Positions 28,432 through 37,607 of a DNA stretch of 64,000 nt are shown here, in pieces. This DNA comes from G963663495 sp963663495. Its GTDB lineage: Bacteria > Bacteroidota > Rhodothermia > Rhodothermales > Bin80. A program made the translations under genes and the position numbers. Where the stretch lies: the NCBI GenBank assembly GCA_963663495.1, contig OY760427.1, positions 2,604,001 through 2,668,000 of the forward strand, in the 5' to 3' direction. How positions within the stretch are numbered: position 1 is the first letter of the stretch; each line of letters begins with the position of its first letter. Under the pieces are notes generated by a model. The model searched no databases, was not told where the DNA came from, and saw only the letters and a program-made list of their open reading frames with translations.

Positions 28432-29808
28432 TTATCCGTCTACCAGTTCCCGGGCCGCCCGTCGGGCCAGCATTTGCCGATCTGGCTTCATTGACTTCCT
28501 AGTACCCTCCCATGGAATTAGCCGTGGAATCTTGAACCGTGGCAGCCACTCCTCCATTTCCTCAGTTATTCGGCGGAGTGGTTTCCCTTCCCTCGGCCGC
28601 GTAATGAAACCCGCGGGGCGACAGCCGTACTCAGGGTCAGCCACAGGAACTACCACAGCCTGATCTAACCCATACCGCTCTATCAGGATACGCTCAATCT
28701 CCTCAGGCCAAATATTCTCTCCACCCGACACAAACATATTGTCAAGCCTGCCTGTGACCGACAAGTATCCCTCAGAATCCATTGTACCTGCGTCTCCGGT
28801 ATAAAACCATCCGTGGGTATCAACCGGAAGCGTAAGCCTCCCCCCTCTCAAGTACCCTCTAAATAGCACATCTCCGCGCACGAGGATTTGATTTAACTCG
28901 CCGATGCATAACTGGCGCCCTGGCAGTAGAGTGCCTGAAGTGGACAGCTTCTCCGGTACGTCCCATCTTGCCAGCGTGGTTACCTGAGAAGTCATTTCCG
29001 TGAGCCCATAGGTTGTGCGCACGGGATACCCCCTGCGATATGCCTTGAGCAACAGACTCGGCAGCACGACATCGCCGCCTACCAACACAGCTCCAAGACA
29101 TTCAGGCGCCTCCCCTTCACGCTGCCGCAACAACCGCCGTAACTGTGTGGCAACCATTGACGCATGGGTAACCTTCTTGCGCACAAGCATATCCTCCATA
29201 GTCCAGCCACGAGGTTGGAGCACAACGGTACCGCCGGCCAAGAAGGTCCGCCATGGAATACTGAGACCGCTCACATGGTCCAGGGGCAAAGACAACAAGT
29301 AGCGACTATTGGCATTCAGCTCAAGCCGTTCATTCGCCCACTTAGCGCTCACCTCCAAGCTACGAGCTCCGAGCACCGCAGCCTTGGGGATACCAGTCGA
29401 TCCGGACGTGTCTACGATCAGGCTGGGATTGCCTCCGTCAGAGCCAATGGTCTGCGTCCACTCAGACAGAGATTCCGGTGTAACACCGTAGTGTGCAACA
29501 TCATGGCGATGGCGCGTAACCACTGCCCCCAAACCAACCCGCTGCGCCGCTGCCGCCAGTGCCTGTTTCGGCAGTCTCGTACTCAGCGGGTGTACAGCCA
29601 TTCCAGCTCGCATTCCGGCAAACAACAGGATGATTGTTTCCAGAGGATCATGGAGGCACAATCCGATGGACTGATACGGAAGGCGCGACAGGACCTGGGC
29701 CCATGCGCCGACCTGGCGATGCAATTCCCCGTACGTCAGCGTAACTCGGCGGCATTCTATCGCGGTGGACTCTGGCCGGATGCGGGCCTGATGAGATATC
29801 ACGGGCAT
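28432..29808 (-). CDS. menE: o-Succinylbenzoate-CoA ligase
   Basis: A 458-residue acyl-adenylate-forming enzyme that activates o-succinylbenzoate with ATP and CoA in menaquinone synthesis. Visible motifs: the phosphate-binding loop TSGSTGIPKA near residue 140, TYGLTEM in the adenine pocket, YTGDAG with the ribose-binding Asp, and the hinge and C-terminal lid GRLDNMFVSGGENIWPEEIE. The final catalytic Lys is in KSMKPDR. Last gene of the men row; its start overlaps the end of menC by 10 bp. Confidence 0.9.
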   Translation of the reverse strand: MPVISHQARIRPESTAIECRRVTLTYGELHRQVGAWAQVLSRLPYQSIGLCLHDPLETIILLFAGMRAGMAVHPLSTRLPKQALAAAAQRVGLGAVVTRHRHDVAHYGVTPESLSEWTQTIGSDGGNPSLIVDTSGSTGIPKAAVLGARSLEVSAKWANERLELNANSRYLLSLPLDHVSGLSIPWRTFLAGGTVVLQPRGWTMEDMLVRKKVTHASMVATQLRRLLRQREGEAPECLGAVLVGGDVVLPSLLLKAYRRGYPVRTTYGLTEMTSQVTTLARWDVPEKLSTSGTLLPGRQLCIGELNQILVRGDVLFRGYLRGGRLTLPVDTHGWFYTGDAGTMDSEGYLSVTGRLDNMFVSGGENIWPEEIERILIERYGLDQAVVVPVADPEYGCRPAGFITRPREGKPLRRITEEMEEWLPRFKIPRLIPWEGTRKSMKPDRQMLARRAARELVDG

Positions 29809-30809
29809 TGTACGATTGCAAGTGCCTGCAAGTTGATTTGCCTCCCTATCAGCGTGGTGGCGCCCACGCTGATACTTGATACGTTAAGCTCCAGCCTGGG
29901 ATGAACCACATCCGACTCCAGCAGGTGGTATGTGCCAAGGCCGGCACCGGTATCGCGGGGCATGTGTGCAGCAAGTTCGACCAAGCCCGACATACCAACG
30001 CCCGTTTCGTATGCCGAGCTCAGTACAGCGTCCATGCCCAATCGCTCTGCTTCCCGTGCCCATGCCAGGGCGCATGTATACCCTCCCAGTATCATCGGCT
30101 TCAGTACAATCGTGTGCACGTAAGAACGACGCTGCAGCCAAGCAGGATTCTTGCCAGTCAGCGATTCATCCAAGGCAACGGGTACTGCGCAAAAACAGGC
30201 GAACTCTTCCAAACCTTCAGGGTCGGCGAGTGGCTCCTCGATATAGGCAATCCCGATGTCACGCACACCTTTAGCAAATGCTGCGGCCTCATCCAGGCTC
30301 CACGCTCGGTTAGCATCTACCCGTAGGTCCACATTTGAACCCAGCGCAGCGCGCACACGGTGCGCAAATGCAATGTCCGCGCCTACCATCTGCCTACCAA
30401 CTTTGAGCTTTACAGACGTAAACCCGGCAGCCCGACATGCCTCAGCCCGCTTTACGTCAACCGCACCTCCCTGGCTAAGCAATGCGCTCAGAGTGATGTG
30501 ATCCCTTAGTGGTTTCGCTGTGCCGCCACCCCGCAGGCCTCGGCCTACCTGCTCTAACCCGCACCTTACCGAAGCTAGTGTGTCGGAAAAATCTCGGCGA
30601 CCGGCACAAATGGATAGAAGTTCTTCCTTGGATTCATGGAGTGTTTCCTGGCTGAAACCCGGCAGTGGAGCCACCTCTCCCCACGCAACCGCGCCATCGC
30701 TCCTGCGCACAGCCACAAGCAGCCCATCCCGCACCCCTCCAGACGTGGCTCGGAGGGGAAGACGGTACGCATATACATGGAGTTTTTGTCCCTTGCCTAG
30801 AGCAACCAC
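29799..30809 (-). CDS. menC: o-Succinylbenzoate synthase
   Basis: A 336-residue enolase-superfamily enzyme that dehydrates SHCHC to o-succinylbenzoate. The catalytic Lys lies in SVKLKVG, the metal ligands in LRVDANRAW (Asp), YIEEPL (Glu) and ALDESL (Asp), and the second catalytic Lys in VLKPMILGG. The start overlaps the menA stop by 13 bp, so the two are translationally linked. Confidence 0.9.
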   Translation of the reverse strand: MVALGKGQKLHVYAYRLPLRATSGGVRDGLLVAVRRSDGAVAWGEVAPLPGFSQETLHESKEELLSICAGRRDFSDTLASVRCGLEQVGRGLRGGGTAKPLRDHITLSALLSQGGAVDVKRAEACRAAGFTSVKLKVGRQMVGADIAFAHRVRAALGSNVDLRVDANRAWSLDEAAAFAKGVRDIGIAYIEEPLADPEGLEEFACFCAVPVALDESLTGKNPAWLQRRSYVHTIVLKPMILGGYTCALAWAREAERLGMDAVLSSAYETGVGMSGLVELAAHMPRDTGAGLGTYHLLESDVVHPRLELNVSSISVGATTLIGRQINLQALAIVQCP

Positions 30810-31681
30810 CCAACGCTGAAAATTACGCTGTGGGCAAGCAGGAGCGCGCCGGTAGCACCAAGAAGGGGGTTAAGAGCACGCGGATCCTTAGCAGAATAAA
30901 GGCGGTACAGAATGTGCATAGCCGGGAGCACAATGATAAATGCAATTCCCGCCCATGGGCGGGTGTTTGTCAGAAGCACAATATCAAGCGGGATCGTGGC
31001 TGCCAGTACCACGCAAGCGGCCCAAGCTCCTATTCCGAACCGGCGGCCGAGCCGAACAACAAGCGTACGCTTGCCGGCCGTACGGTCTTCCTCCATATCC
31101 CGAATATTGTTTACCAACAATACCGCCACGGACAAGAGGCCAGGTGCCAACCCGGCAACCAGCACGACTGGTGAAATCTGCAGCACTTGGATGTAATACG
31201 TACATCCTACGGCTATGGGACCAAAGAAACCCAGTACAACAATATCGGCGGCTCCGATGCGTGCTAACGAGTACCTGCCTGCACTGTACCATATTCCAGC
31301 AATAATGCCAGCCGCACCAATAACCAGGACCCACCATCCCGATCGGTAGGCGAGGTAGAGTCCTCCAACAGTGGCCGCTGCGAACGCTACCCAAGCAGCC
31401 CGGTGTGCTGCCCGCGGCGACACCAAACCGGCATGCACCACGCGCAACGGCCCCTTACGTTCGATGGTATCCGCGCCAGACATGTAGTCCGCATAGTCGT
31501 TATAAAGATTCGTGCCTAACTGGATTAATAGTGCTGCCCCGAGTGTCACGAGGGCCAATCCCACATGAAACGCTCCCTCGTCCGCTGCCATCGCTAAGCC
31601 CATCACTACCGGAGCCACGGTAGCGAACAGTGTCTTGGGACGTGCTGCAAGGATCCAAACACCCCCGGTCCGCCCCCTCAT
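30797..31681 (-). CDS. menA: 1,4-Dihydroxy-2-naphthoate polyprenyltransferase
   Basis: A 294-residue UbiA-type integral membrane protein with about eight to nine hydrophobic segments. The first prenyl-diphosphate motif is NLYNDYADYMSGAD and the second is NNIRDMEED, both Mg-binding. It attaches the isoprenoid tail to the naphthoate ring at the inner membrane. Its start overlaps the menB stop by 4 bp. Confidence 0.92.
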   Translation of the reverse strand: MRGRTGGVWILAARPKTLFATVAPVVMGLAMAADEGAFHVGLALVTLGAALLIQLGTNLYNDYADYMSGADTIERKGPLRVVHAGLVSPRAAHRAAWVAFAAATVGGLYLAYRSGWWVLVIGAAGIIAGIWYSAGRYSLARIGAADIVVLGFFGPIAVGCTYYIQVLQISPVVLVAGLAPGLLSVAVLLVNNIRDMEEDRTAGKRTLVVRLGRRFGIGAWAACVVLAATIPLDIVLLTNTRPWAGIAFIIVLPAMHILYRLYSAKDPRALNPLLGATGALLLAHSVIFSVGWLL

Positions 31682-32565
31682 GGCTTGTAGCCTTCCTTAT
31701 CAAATTCCGGCGGGCGTCGGGCAAGGTATGCGTTCCGCCCTTCCTGTCCCTCCCCGGTCATATAGAACAGCATTGTGGCATGGCCGGCCAGCTCCTGCAG
31801 TCCCGCCTGGCCATCGCAGTCGGCATTGAGGCCTGCCTTCAGCATGCGAATTGCTACATTCGAATTTTGGAGGATTTCATGGCACCATTGCACCGTTTCC
31901 AGCTCCAGCCGGTCTATAGGCACGACAGTGTTGACCAAGCCCATGGCCAGCGCCTCCCGGGCATCATACGGGCGACAAAGGAACCAGATTTCTCGGGCCT
32001 TCTTCTGCCCCACACTCCGTGCGAGATAGCTCGCTCCATACCCTCCATCAAAAGATCCAACCTTCGGGCCCGTCTGCATAAACCTGGCATTGTCCGCCGC
32101 AATGGACAGGTCGCACACTACATGTAGCACATGCCCCCCTCCGACAGCCCATCCTGCTATCATCGCGATGACAGGCTTGGGACATGTTCTGATCTGACGT
32201 TGCAGATCAAGAACATTTAGGCGCTGGGTTCCGGTTCCTTCCTCCGTGTAACCGTGATCTCCTCGGATTCGCTGATCACCCCCCGAGCAGAATGCCTTCG
32301 TGCCCTTCCCGGTAAAGATGATGGCACCGATGCGCGAATCATCCCTGCTCCTGGCCAGCGCATCCTGCATTTCAGCCACGGTCTGCGGGCGGAATGCATT
32401 TCTCACCTCGGGCCTGTTGATGGTGATCTTTGCAATTCCCTGCGTATCTGTTCCTTCTGCACCGGTGTGGAACAGAATATCCGTGTATTTGGCGGCATCG
32501 TCCCAGACCAATGGCCCGAGCACTTGCGGACGGTGCGAAAAATGGTGCCTCTTGGCTGCTTTCAT
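31678..32565 (-). CDS. menB: 1,4-Dihydroxy-2-naphthoyl-CoA synthase
   Basis: A 295-residue crotonase-fold enzyme that closes the second ring of the naphthoquinone. Recognised by AFCSGGDQRIRGDHGY, the oxyanion-hole segment AGWAVGGGHVLHVVCDL, and GSFDGGYGASYLAR, all characteristic of MenB. Located 24 bp after menD and overlapping menA. Confidence 0.93.
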   Translation of the reverse strand: MKAAKRHHFSHRPQVLGPLVWDDAAKYTDILFHTGAEGTDTQGIAKITINRPEVRNAFRPQTVAEMQDALARSRDDSRIGAIIFTGKGTKAFCSGGDQRIRGDHGYTEEGTGTQRLNVLDLQRQIRTCPKPVIAMIAGWAVGGGHVLHVVCDLSIAADNARFMQTGPKVGSFDGGYGASYLARSVGQKKAREIWFLCRPYDAREALAMGLVNTVVPIDRLELETVQWCHEILQNSNVAIRMLKAGLNADCDGQAGLQELAGHATMLFYMTGEGQEGRNAYLARRPPEFDKEGYKP

Positions 32566-32588
32566 ATGAACGTTGAATTATGGTTGGG

Positions 32589-34301
32589 TTACGGCACACC
32601 ATCACCGAGGACCTTGTGCAGCTCCAGGTTGCGGCGGCGGTCTGTTGTGATCTCAATTAGAGCAGAACGACCACTGCTGCAGGCCTCACTGTATCGTGCT
32701 TCGAATTCTTTCTGCGTACAGGGGTTGCAGTAGTTAAGGCCAAACATGTGTGCGGCGTGCTCAAACCGGAATCCGTGCGGAGTACCCATCACCGTTTCGA
32801 AGCCTAATTCCTGTTCAGCACCTTCAATAAAGTGAAAAATCCCGCCTCCGTCGTTGTTGATTACCACAATCACAAGGCCAATGTCGCAGGCAAACGACAA
32901 GGAATTCAAATCATGTAGCAGGGCGATATCTCCTATCAGGACCGTAATGGGCTTGCCTGAGGCAAAAGCACATCCGGCGGCAGTGGCAATCGTGCCATCA
33001 ATTCCGCTTGCTCCCCGGTTGGCTGTAACGGGGATTTGCGGGCTCGCTGTATGGCCAAATCGATCTACGGTGCGAATCGGCATGCTGCTTGCCAACACTA
33101 GGGCATGCGTCCGTGGAATCAGCCTCGTAACTGCGCGGGCCGCCGTTGGCTCCGATAGCTCTCCGAATACCTGCAACGTAGAGCTCGTATGCCGTTCCAC
33201 CTCAAGCCAGCTCCTGTGCCAAGCCTCCAGCCACGCCGTTGCCGCGCGCGGCAACGGACTTAGTGCCTCGCAAGCGTCGGATATCTTCGCTTCAATACGA
33301 GAGGTTACAAGGTGGTCTGGATCTATCCTTTCCGGCCCCGTGTCAATTACGATGTAATGGCGCGGCGTGTGAAGGGTGAGATAGCTGCGCAGGTGCTTTG
33401 AGACACAGGACCCGCCAAACTGGATCACACCATCCGGGACGTGCTTGCGTCTGAATTCCTCCTTCGCCAGAAGCCTGTCAAAGCCACTTATGTGGCTTGA
33501 ATGACCTCCATATCCAAGCCTCAACTGCGAACAGATGTCCGGCAGTACCGGCCAACCGGACGCTCTCGCTAACTCCAGTACCGAAACCGCTTCGGATGAA
33601 TGCTTCAACCGACCGACAATAAGCAATCCGTGCCTCACATCGGAAATATTCGCAGGAATGGTGTCCATGGAATTCCTCACCGCCGAGCAGTATGTGGTGT
33701 AAGGTTTCCGGCTCTTCTTCCACTGCGATAGGGAGGGATGTGACGGTATGGAAGCCGCTCCGCCAGTTAACGGCTCCCGGAACATGCAGTTAATATGGAC
33801 CGGGCCTTGCGGGCTGCGCCTGCTACGATATACAGCCTGGTCCACTGAGGTTAGAAGCACAGTTGGTGCCACCACCGCAGACGGCGCGGGGAGATCAATG
33901 TCCCACCGCACATGCTTACCAAAGATTCCCACTTGTTCAATGGTTTGGTTTGCTCCGGTAGCGCGCAGTTCGGGCGGGCGATCTGCCGTTAGAAGCACCA
34001 TGGGAATTCTATCCATCGCTGCCTCAACCACCGCAGGAAGTCCATTTGCTACGGCAGTTCCCGATGTAGTAATCCATGCAGCGGGAATACCGGTTGCCCG
34101 ACCGCAGCCTAACACAAAAAACCCGGCTCCGCGCTCGTCGTAGTGAACTACACAGCGTGTACTACTATGCGCGTGGGCAGCGAGTGCTAATGGAGCGCTC
34201 CGCAGTCCCGGGGCGACACAAAAGATTGTTACCCCGCACCGTACGAGCTCTTCTACTATCAGTTCTGCCCACCTACGGCACAGACCGCCATAATCGGTCA
34301 T
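32589..34301 (-). CDS. menD: SEPHCHC synthase (thiamine diphosphate enzyme)
   Basis: About 570 residues. The start at ATG 34301 overlaps the menF stop by 4 bp; an ATG eight codons earlier (34325) is less likely. N-terminal ThDP domain has FCVAPGLRSAPL and ITTSGTAVANGLPAVVEA; the C-terminal ThDP-binding part includes GASGIDGTIATAAG, LIGDIALLHDLNSL and VVINNDGGGIFHF. It joins 2-oxoglutarate to isochorismate, the committed step of the classical menaquinone route. Confidence 0.92.
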   Translation of the reverse strand: MTDYGGLCRRWAELIVEELVRCGVTIFCVAPGLRSAPLALAAHAHSSTRCVVHYDERGAGFFVLGCGRATGIPAAWITTSGTAVANGLPAVVEAAMDRIPMVLLTADRPPELRATGANQTIEQVGIFGKHVRWDIDLPAPSAVVAPTVLLTSVDQAVYRSRRSPQGPVHINCMFREPLTGGAASIPSHPSLSQWKKSRKPYTTYCSAVRNSMDTIPANISDVRHGLLIVGRLKHSSEAVSVLELARASGWPVLPDICSQLRLGYGGHSSHISGFDRLLAKEEFRRKHVPDGVIQFGGSCVSKHLRSYLTLHTPRHYIVIDTGPERIDPDHLVTSRIEAKISDACEALSPLPRAATAWLEAWHRSWLEVERHTSSTLQVFGELSEPTAARAVTRLIPRTHALVLASSMPIRTVDRFGHTASPQIPVTANRGASGIDGTIATAAGCAFASGKPITVLIGDIALLHDLNSLSFACDIGLVIVVINNDGGGIFHFIEGAEQELGFETVMGTPHGFRFEHAAHMFGLNYCNPCTQKEFEARYSEACSSGRSALIEITTDRRRNLELHKVLGDGVP

Positions 34302-35692
34302 GGCTCGGAAACCAGAGCGCAACACCCGTGCAGGCCGATCATCTGCATGAACGACCCAATCTTATGCTCAACCTCTTGCCATTCTCGCTCGGCCGTAGAG
34401 CCCTGTACTATGCCAGCACCTGCGTATACGGTCAGTTCATCCCCCTTGATCAGGCCGGACCTGATTCCAACGGCAAATTCTGCCGCATCGCATCCTATCC
34501 ATCCAACCGGACCTGCATACCACCCCCTATCAAACGGCTCCTCTGCCCGTATTTCTGCAAGTGCAGGTTTTGTCGGGTAACCCCCGACGGCAGGTGTAGG
34601 ATGGAGACCCGCCAGGACATCCAGACTTGTCACCCCTGCACGTACGGTGGCATGCAGCTTGGAATGCAAGTGCAATGACGACGCTAAGCGCATGACCGCC
34701 GGCTTTGAATCAACGTCCATCGCTGTCAGGTGCGGTGCAAGTTGTTCCTGAAGCCCCATACGGACCAATTCATGCTCGTGCCGTTCTTTCTTACATGCCA
34801 TCAATTGGCACGCCCGCCTGTCGTCTTCCTCTATTGATCCGCTGCGCGGCCATGTACCTGCCACCGCCTCGCTCTCTACATCACCGTTCAGCCTTCGGAA
34901 CAGCCGCTCTGGAGAATTACAAACAAAGGCAGGCCCATCTGCGACTTGAAAGAAGAATTGGAAACTACCCTTACGATGTGCAATCATGTTACCCAGAAGC
35001 TGTACGGGATCCATGGCCGCGTCCATGCGGAATCTGGCACGCCGTGCATACACTACTTTGCACAACTCGGGCTGACGGAATGCGCGTAGCGCCCTCTCAA
35101 CCATTGCTGCCCACCGTATCTCATCGGGACGGTCGGTCCGCCCGATGCTGAATGGCAACGGGGCGTCAACAGACACGGGCGGCAAGGCCGGCCAAACAAA
35201 TTCGCGAACCAACGCCTCCCGATCCTCCGCATCCTGCGGAAAGACCATGTTGCATATCAACTTGGAATTATGCCCATCCGACCGGAGCTCGAATCTAGGG
35301 AGGATAAACTGACAGGTTCCGAAGGCATTCCAAGGCTGTTTTTTCGGGCCCGATTGGTCGAACGCCATTCCTCCATAATAGCGACAGCTTGGAGCTGCAT
35401 TTTGCAGCCTTTTCGAAAATTTCTTTCGCAGGTGGGTGCACCCGTCCACTGACCCCCATCGATCAGCGACACCAAGTCCGGCCACAGTTTCATTATCATC
35501 TCTGCCCGACCAATAAAATCTCGTAAGATCGGGCCGGGACCGTAACCATGTTAAGGCAGATATACCTCTCACGCCGACACTAGCGCTCACAATACGTAGG
35601 CCGCCCCCTTTTTCCCGCTCAATGGCCTCAAGCGCACGCGCCTCCATCGTACGAAGTGCTCGTCGCATGTCCGAGCACGGATGGTCAGACAT
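34298..35692 (-). CDS. menF: Isochorismate synthase
   Basis: A 464-residue chorismate-utilising enzyme. C-terminal catalytic domain shows KVVYARRARF, the SPERLFRR motif, AVAGTWPR, KERHEHELV with conserved Glu, and LHPTPAVGGYP, with the last Glu in GWYAGPVGWIG context. It converts chorismate to isochorismate, the entry to menaquinone synthesis. First gene of the row menF-D-B-A-C-E; menH is not in the window. Confidence 0.9.
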   Translation of the reverse strand: MSDHPCSDMRRALRTMEARALEAIEREKGGGLRIVSASVGVRGISALTWLRSRPDLTRFYWSGRDDNETVAGLGVADRWGSVDGCTHLRKKFSKRLQNAAPSCRYYGGMAFDQSGPKKQPWNAFGTCQFILPRFELRSDGHNSKLICNMVFPQDAEDREALVREFVWPALPPVSVDAPLPFSIGRTDRPDEIRWAAMVERALRAFRQPELCKVVYARRARFRMDAAMDPVQLLGNMIAHRKGSFQFFFQVADGPAFVCNSPERLFRRLNGDVESEAVAGTWPRSGSIEEDDRRACQLMACKKERHEHELVRMGLQEQLAPHLTAMDVDSKPAVMRLASSLHLHSKLHATVRAGVTSLDVLAGLHPTPAVGGYPTKPALAEIRAEEPFDRGWYAGPVGWIGCDAAEFAVGIRSGLIKGDELTVYAGAGIVQGSTAEREWQEVEHKIGSFMQMIGLHGCCALVSEP

Positions 35693-35752
35693 AACTCAAG
35701 ATACTGTCAATTAGCAATGGCACCGTAAGGTACAAAAGCACACCCGGTTGGG

Positions 35753-36376
35753 TTATTTCTTCTCCAATCCTTGAACAATGTTACGCTCAATTGCGGCAAA
35801 ATCCGTCAACGTCACCCCGTAGTGCAGTGCGGATCGTATTATGAATGCTCGCAGCACATGGTCAGAAGCGGGTAACCGGTACCATCTCCGAAGTACCGGC
35901 CGCAAGACGGGGCGCAAAACGATTTCAGGTAAGCCCCACCGTAGGGCTATGAAAGCGCCAAGGCAGGTGCCGACTATGGCAAACCGTGACTGCGCTGCTG
36001 CCACACTCAGTGCAACGACAAATGCGCTCGCCTGCACAAGAACCGAATCCATTATCCTGAGGATGGGCATTGCAGTACGGCTGACCATTGCCGGCCCGAC
36101 CAGTTTCCAGGTTGCGAACACACTGATGCAGCTGACTAACGCCCAAACGGGGGGCATAAAATACACCATAGGCAGCAATGCCCAAAGCGCCAGCGTCTGC
36201 GGCGAGCGCATCCAGATTTCTGCATCTGCCAACAGGTGCCCGAGCGATTTTCGTTCAATCACTCCTTGTGCGTAATCGGCGACCCACGCCTCCCGCGTTC
36301 GGAACCAATTGCCAGCGTCGGTAAAAATCCCGCGTGGCGTGTCCACATAGGTTGCTGGCCGGCGACGGAGGGGCAT
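35753..36376 (-). CDS. Membrane protein of unknown function
   Basis: About 207 residues from ATG 36376 (MPLRRRPATYVDTPRG). A GTG at 36448 would add 24 residues and begin right after the stop of the YbbR-like gene; which start is used is unclear. The N-terminal part is soluble; the middle has three or so hydrophobic segments (LALWALLPMVYFMPPVWALVSC, then SAFVVALSVAAA, then GTCLGAFIALRWG). I do not recognise a family. It lies in the same direction and directly after the YbbR/CdaR-like gene, so it may be co-expressed with it. Confidence 0.55.
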   Translation of the reverse strand: MPLRRRPATYVDTPRGIFTDAGNWFRTREAWVADYAQGVIERKSLGHLLADAEIWMRSPQTLALWALLPMVYFMPPVWALVSCISVFATWKLVGPAMVSRTAMPILRIMDSVLVQASAFVVALSVAAAQSRFAIVGTCLGAFIALRWGLPEIVLRPVLRPVLRRWYRLPASDHVLRAFIIRSALHYGVTLTDFAAIERNIVQGLEKK

Positions 36377-36450
36377 CGTATGAAATGTGAAAAGGTTTGG
36401 GCCCTGCGGGTGGCCCGTACCTAGACCCACTTCACGGGCTAACACCACCT

Positions 36451-37446
36451 TTATTCGGTCCCAAGGTAAATAAAATATGCCAACATCCTAGGGAAGACAT
36501 CAGTCTGCCGCGCTAACAATTCCATAGGGAGATGGATCCGAGGTACGACGCGTCCGGTGGTATCATTTCGGATAACGGCATAGGGTACCGTGGCATAAAA
36601 ATCGCCTGCTGCCAAGACCTCGTCGTAATGTTCTAGCGCTACCCGGTACGTTACCTCAACGCTGCCTGGGTCCAATTCTACCGGAGGCTGAGTGGTGGGC
36701 AGATCTGTCACCTGGACGGTTAGTACACGCGCTGCTTCCGTGTACTGATAAGCCTTGGACAGCACACGAATCTCCGACTGATCCAAGGTTACCAGTCCGC
36801 TCAAAGTATCCGCCAAGGGAACGACCACATCCAGCGTGTCATGGACATCCGTATGGGAAGTAGCCGCCGTGGGCCAGGACGATATCTCGTCCACTATTGA
36901 CTTAGCACCAGAGATCGTGACCGAGTCTGGTACCTGAATAAATTCACTGAAAAAATCATGCCTTGGGCGCGGCTCAATCGTGGCCATTAACCTTATCTGC
37001 ACGCGTTTACTGATGCGGACATCCTTGTGAAGTTCCACCCGATCCGGGATAAGCTGGATTACGGTTACATCCTGCGGGATGTCAAAGATCACAGGGGTAG
37101 CCGAGGTGCCCCGCGAAGCCTCCAGATCTACCAAGGGTCGATCATAACGAAGCCCAAACAACGCCATCCCGGTTCCTGTGACTGTCGCCTTGATTGACTC
37201 GCTCGGGAATCGAACCAGCACCGAGTCGAGATGTAGATTTACAACACGGGTGTCAAGATTCAGGTCAATAGTATACGTTTCATCCAAGCTCAGCGAAAGC
37301 CATATTAATAGCGCAGCCAGCACGCATACGGCCATGGGGAAACTTTGAAACCGTTTGGGATCGTCAGCAGAACGGTACCCCACCTCAAGCAGTTGGCGTC
37401 GGATCCACGCCGCCAGTTGAAGAAGCTTATCTATGAATGAATTCAT
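36451..37446 (-). CDS. YbbR/CdaR-like membrane-anchored protein
   Basis: A 331-residue protein with one N-terminal membrane helix (PMAVCVLAALLIWLSLSL, about residues 37-54) and an extracytoplasmic part of repeated YbbR-type beta modules (for example PDSVTISGAKSIVDEI and LDPGSVEVTYRV). YbbR proteins such as CdaR regulate membrane diadenylate cyclases in other bacteria. No cyclase gene is seen next to it here, so its target is unknown. Confidence 0.7.
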   Translation of the reverse strand: MNSFIDKLLQLAAWIRRQLLEVGYRSADDPKRFQSFPMAVCVLAALLIWLSLSLDETYTIDLNLDTRVVNLHLDSVLVRFPSESIKATVTGTGMALFGLRYDRPLVDLEASRGTSATPVIFDIPQDVTVIQLIPDRVELHKDVRISKRVQIRLMATIEPRPRHDFFSEFIQVPDSVTISGAKSIVDEISSWPTAATSHTDVHDTLDVVVPLADTLSGLVTLDQSEIRVLSKAYQYTEAARVLTVQVTDLPTTQPPVELDPGSVEVTYRVALEHYDEVLAAGDFYATVPYAVIRNDTTGRVVPRIHLPMELLARQTDVFPRMLAYFIYLGTE

Positions 37447-37607
37447 TGAAGCGTATTACCGGTCAGATGCGGATCGCTACACGATTGTCCAAACGTAACG
37501 CCCCATGACCAATGCCGTCCGCTTGAACGGATGCGTAAGATAGGTGATGCGTCAAAACGTGCCCGACACCAAATTTGGGTTAACAGCCTTCAATCCCGAG
37601 CTTATGT

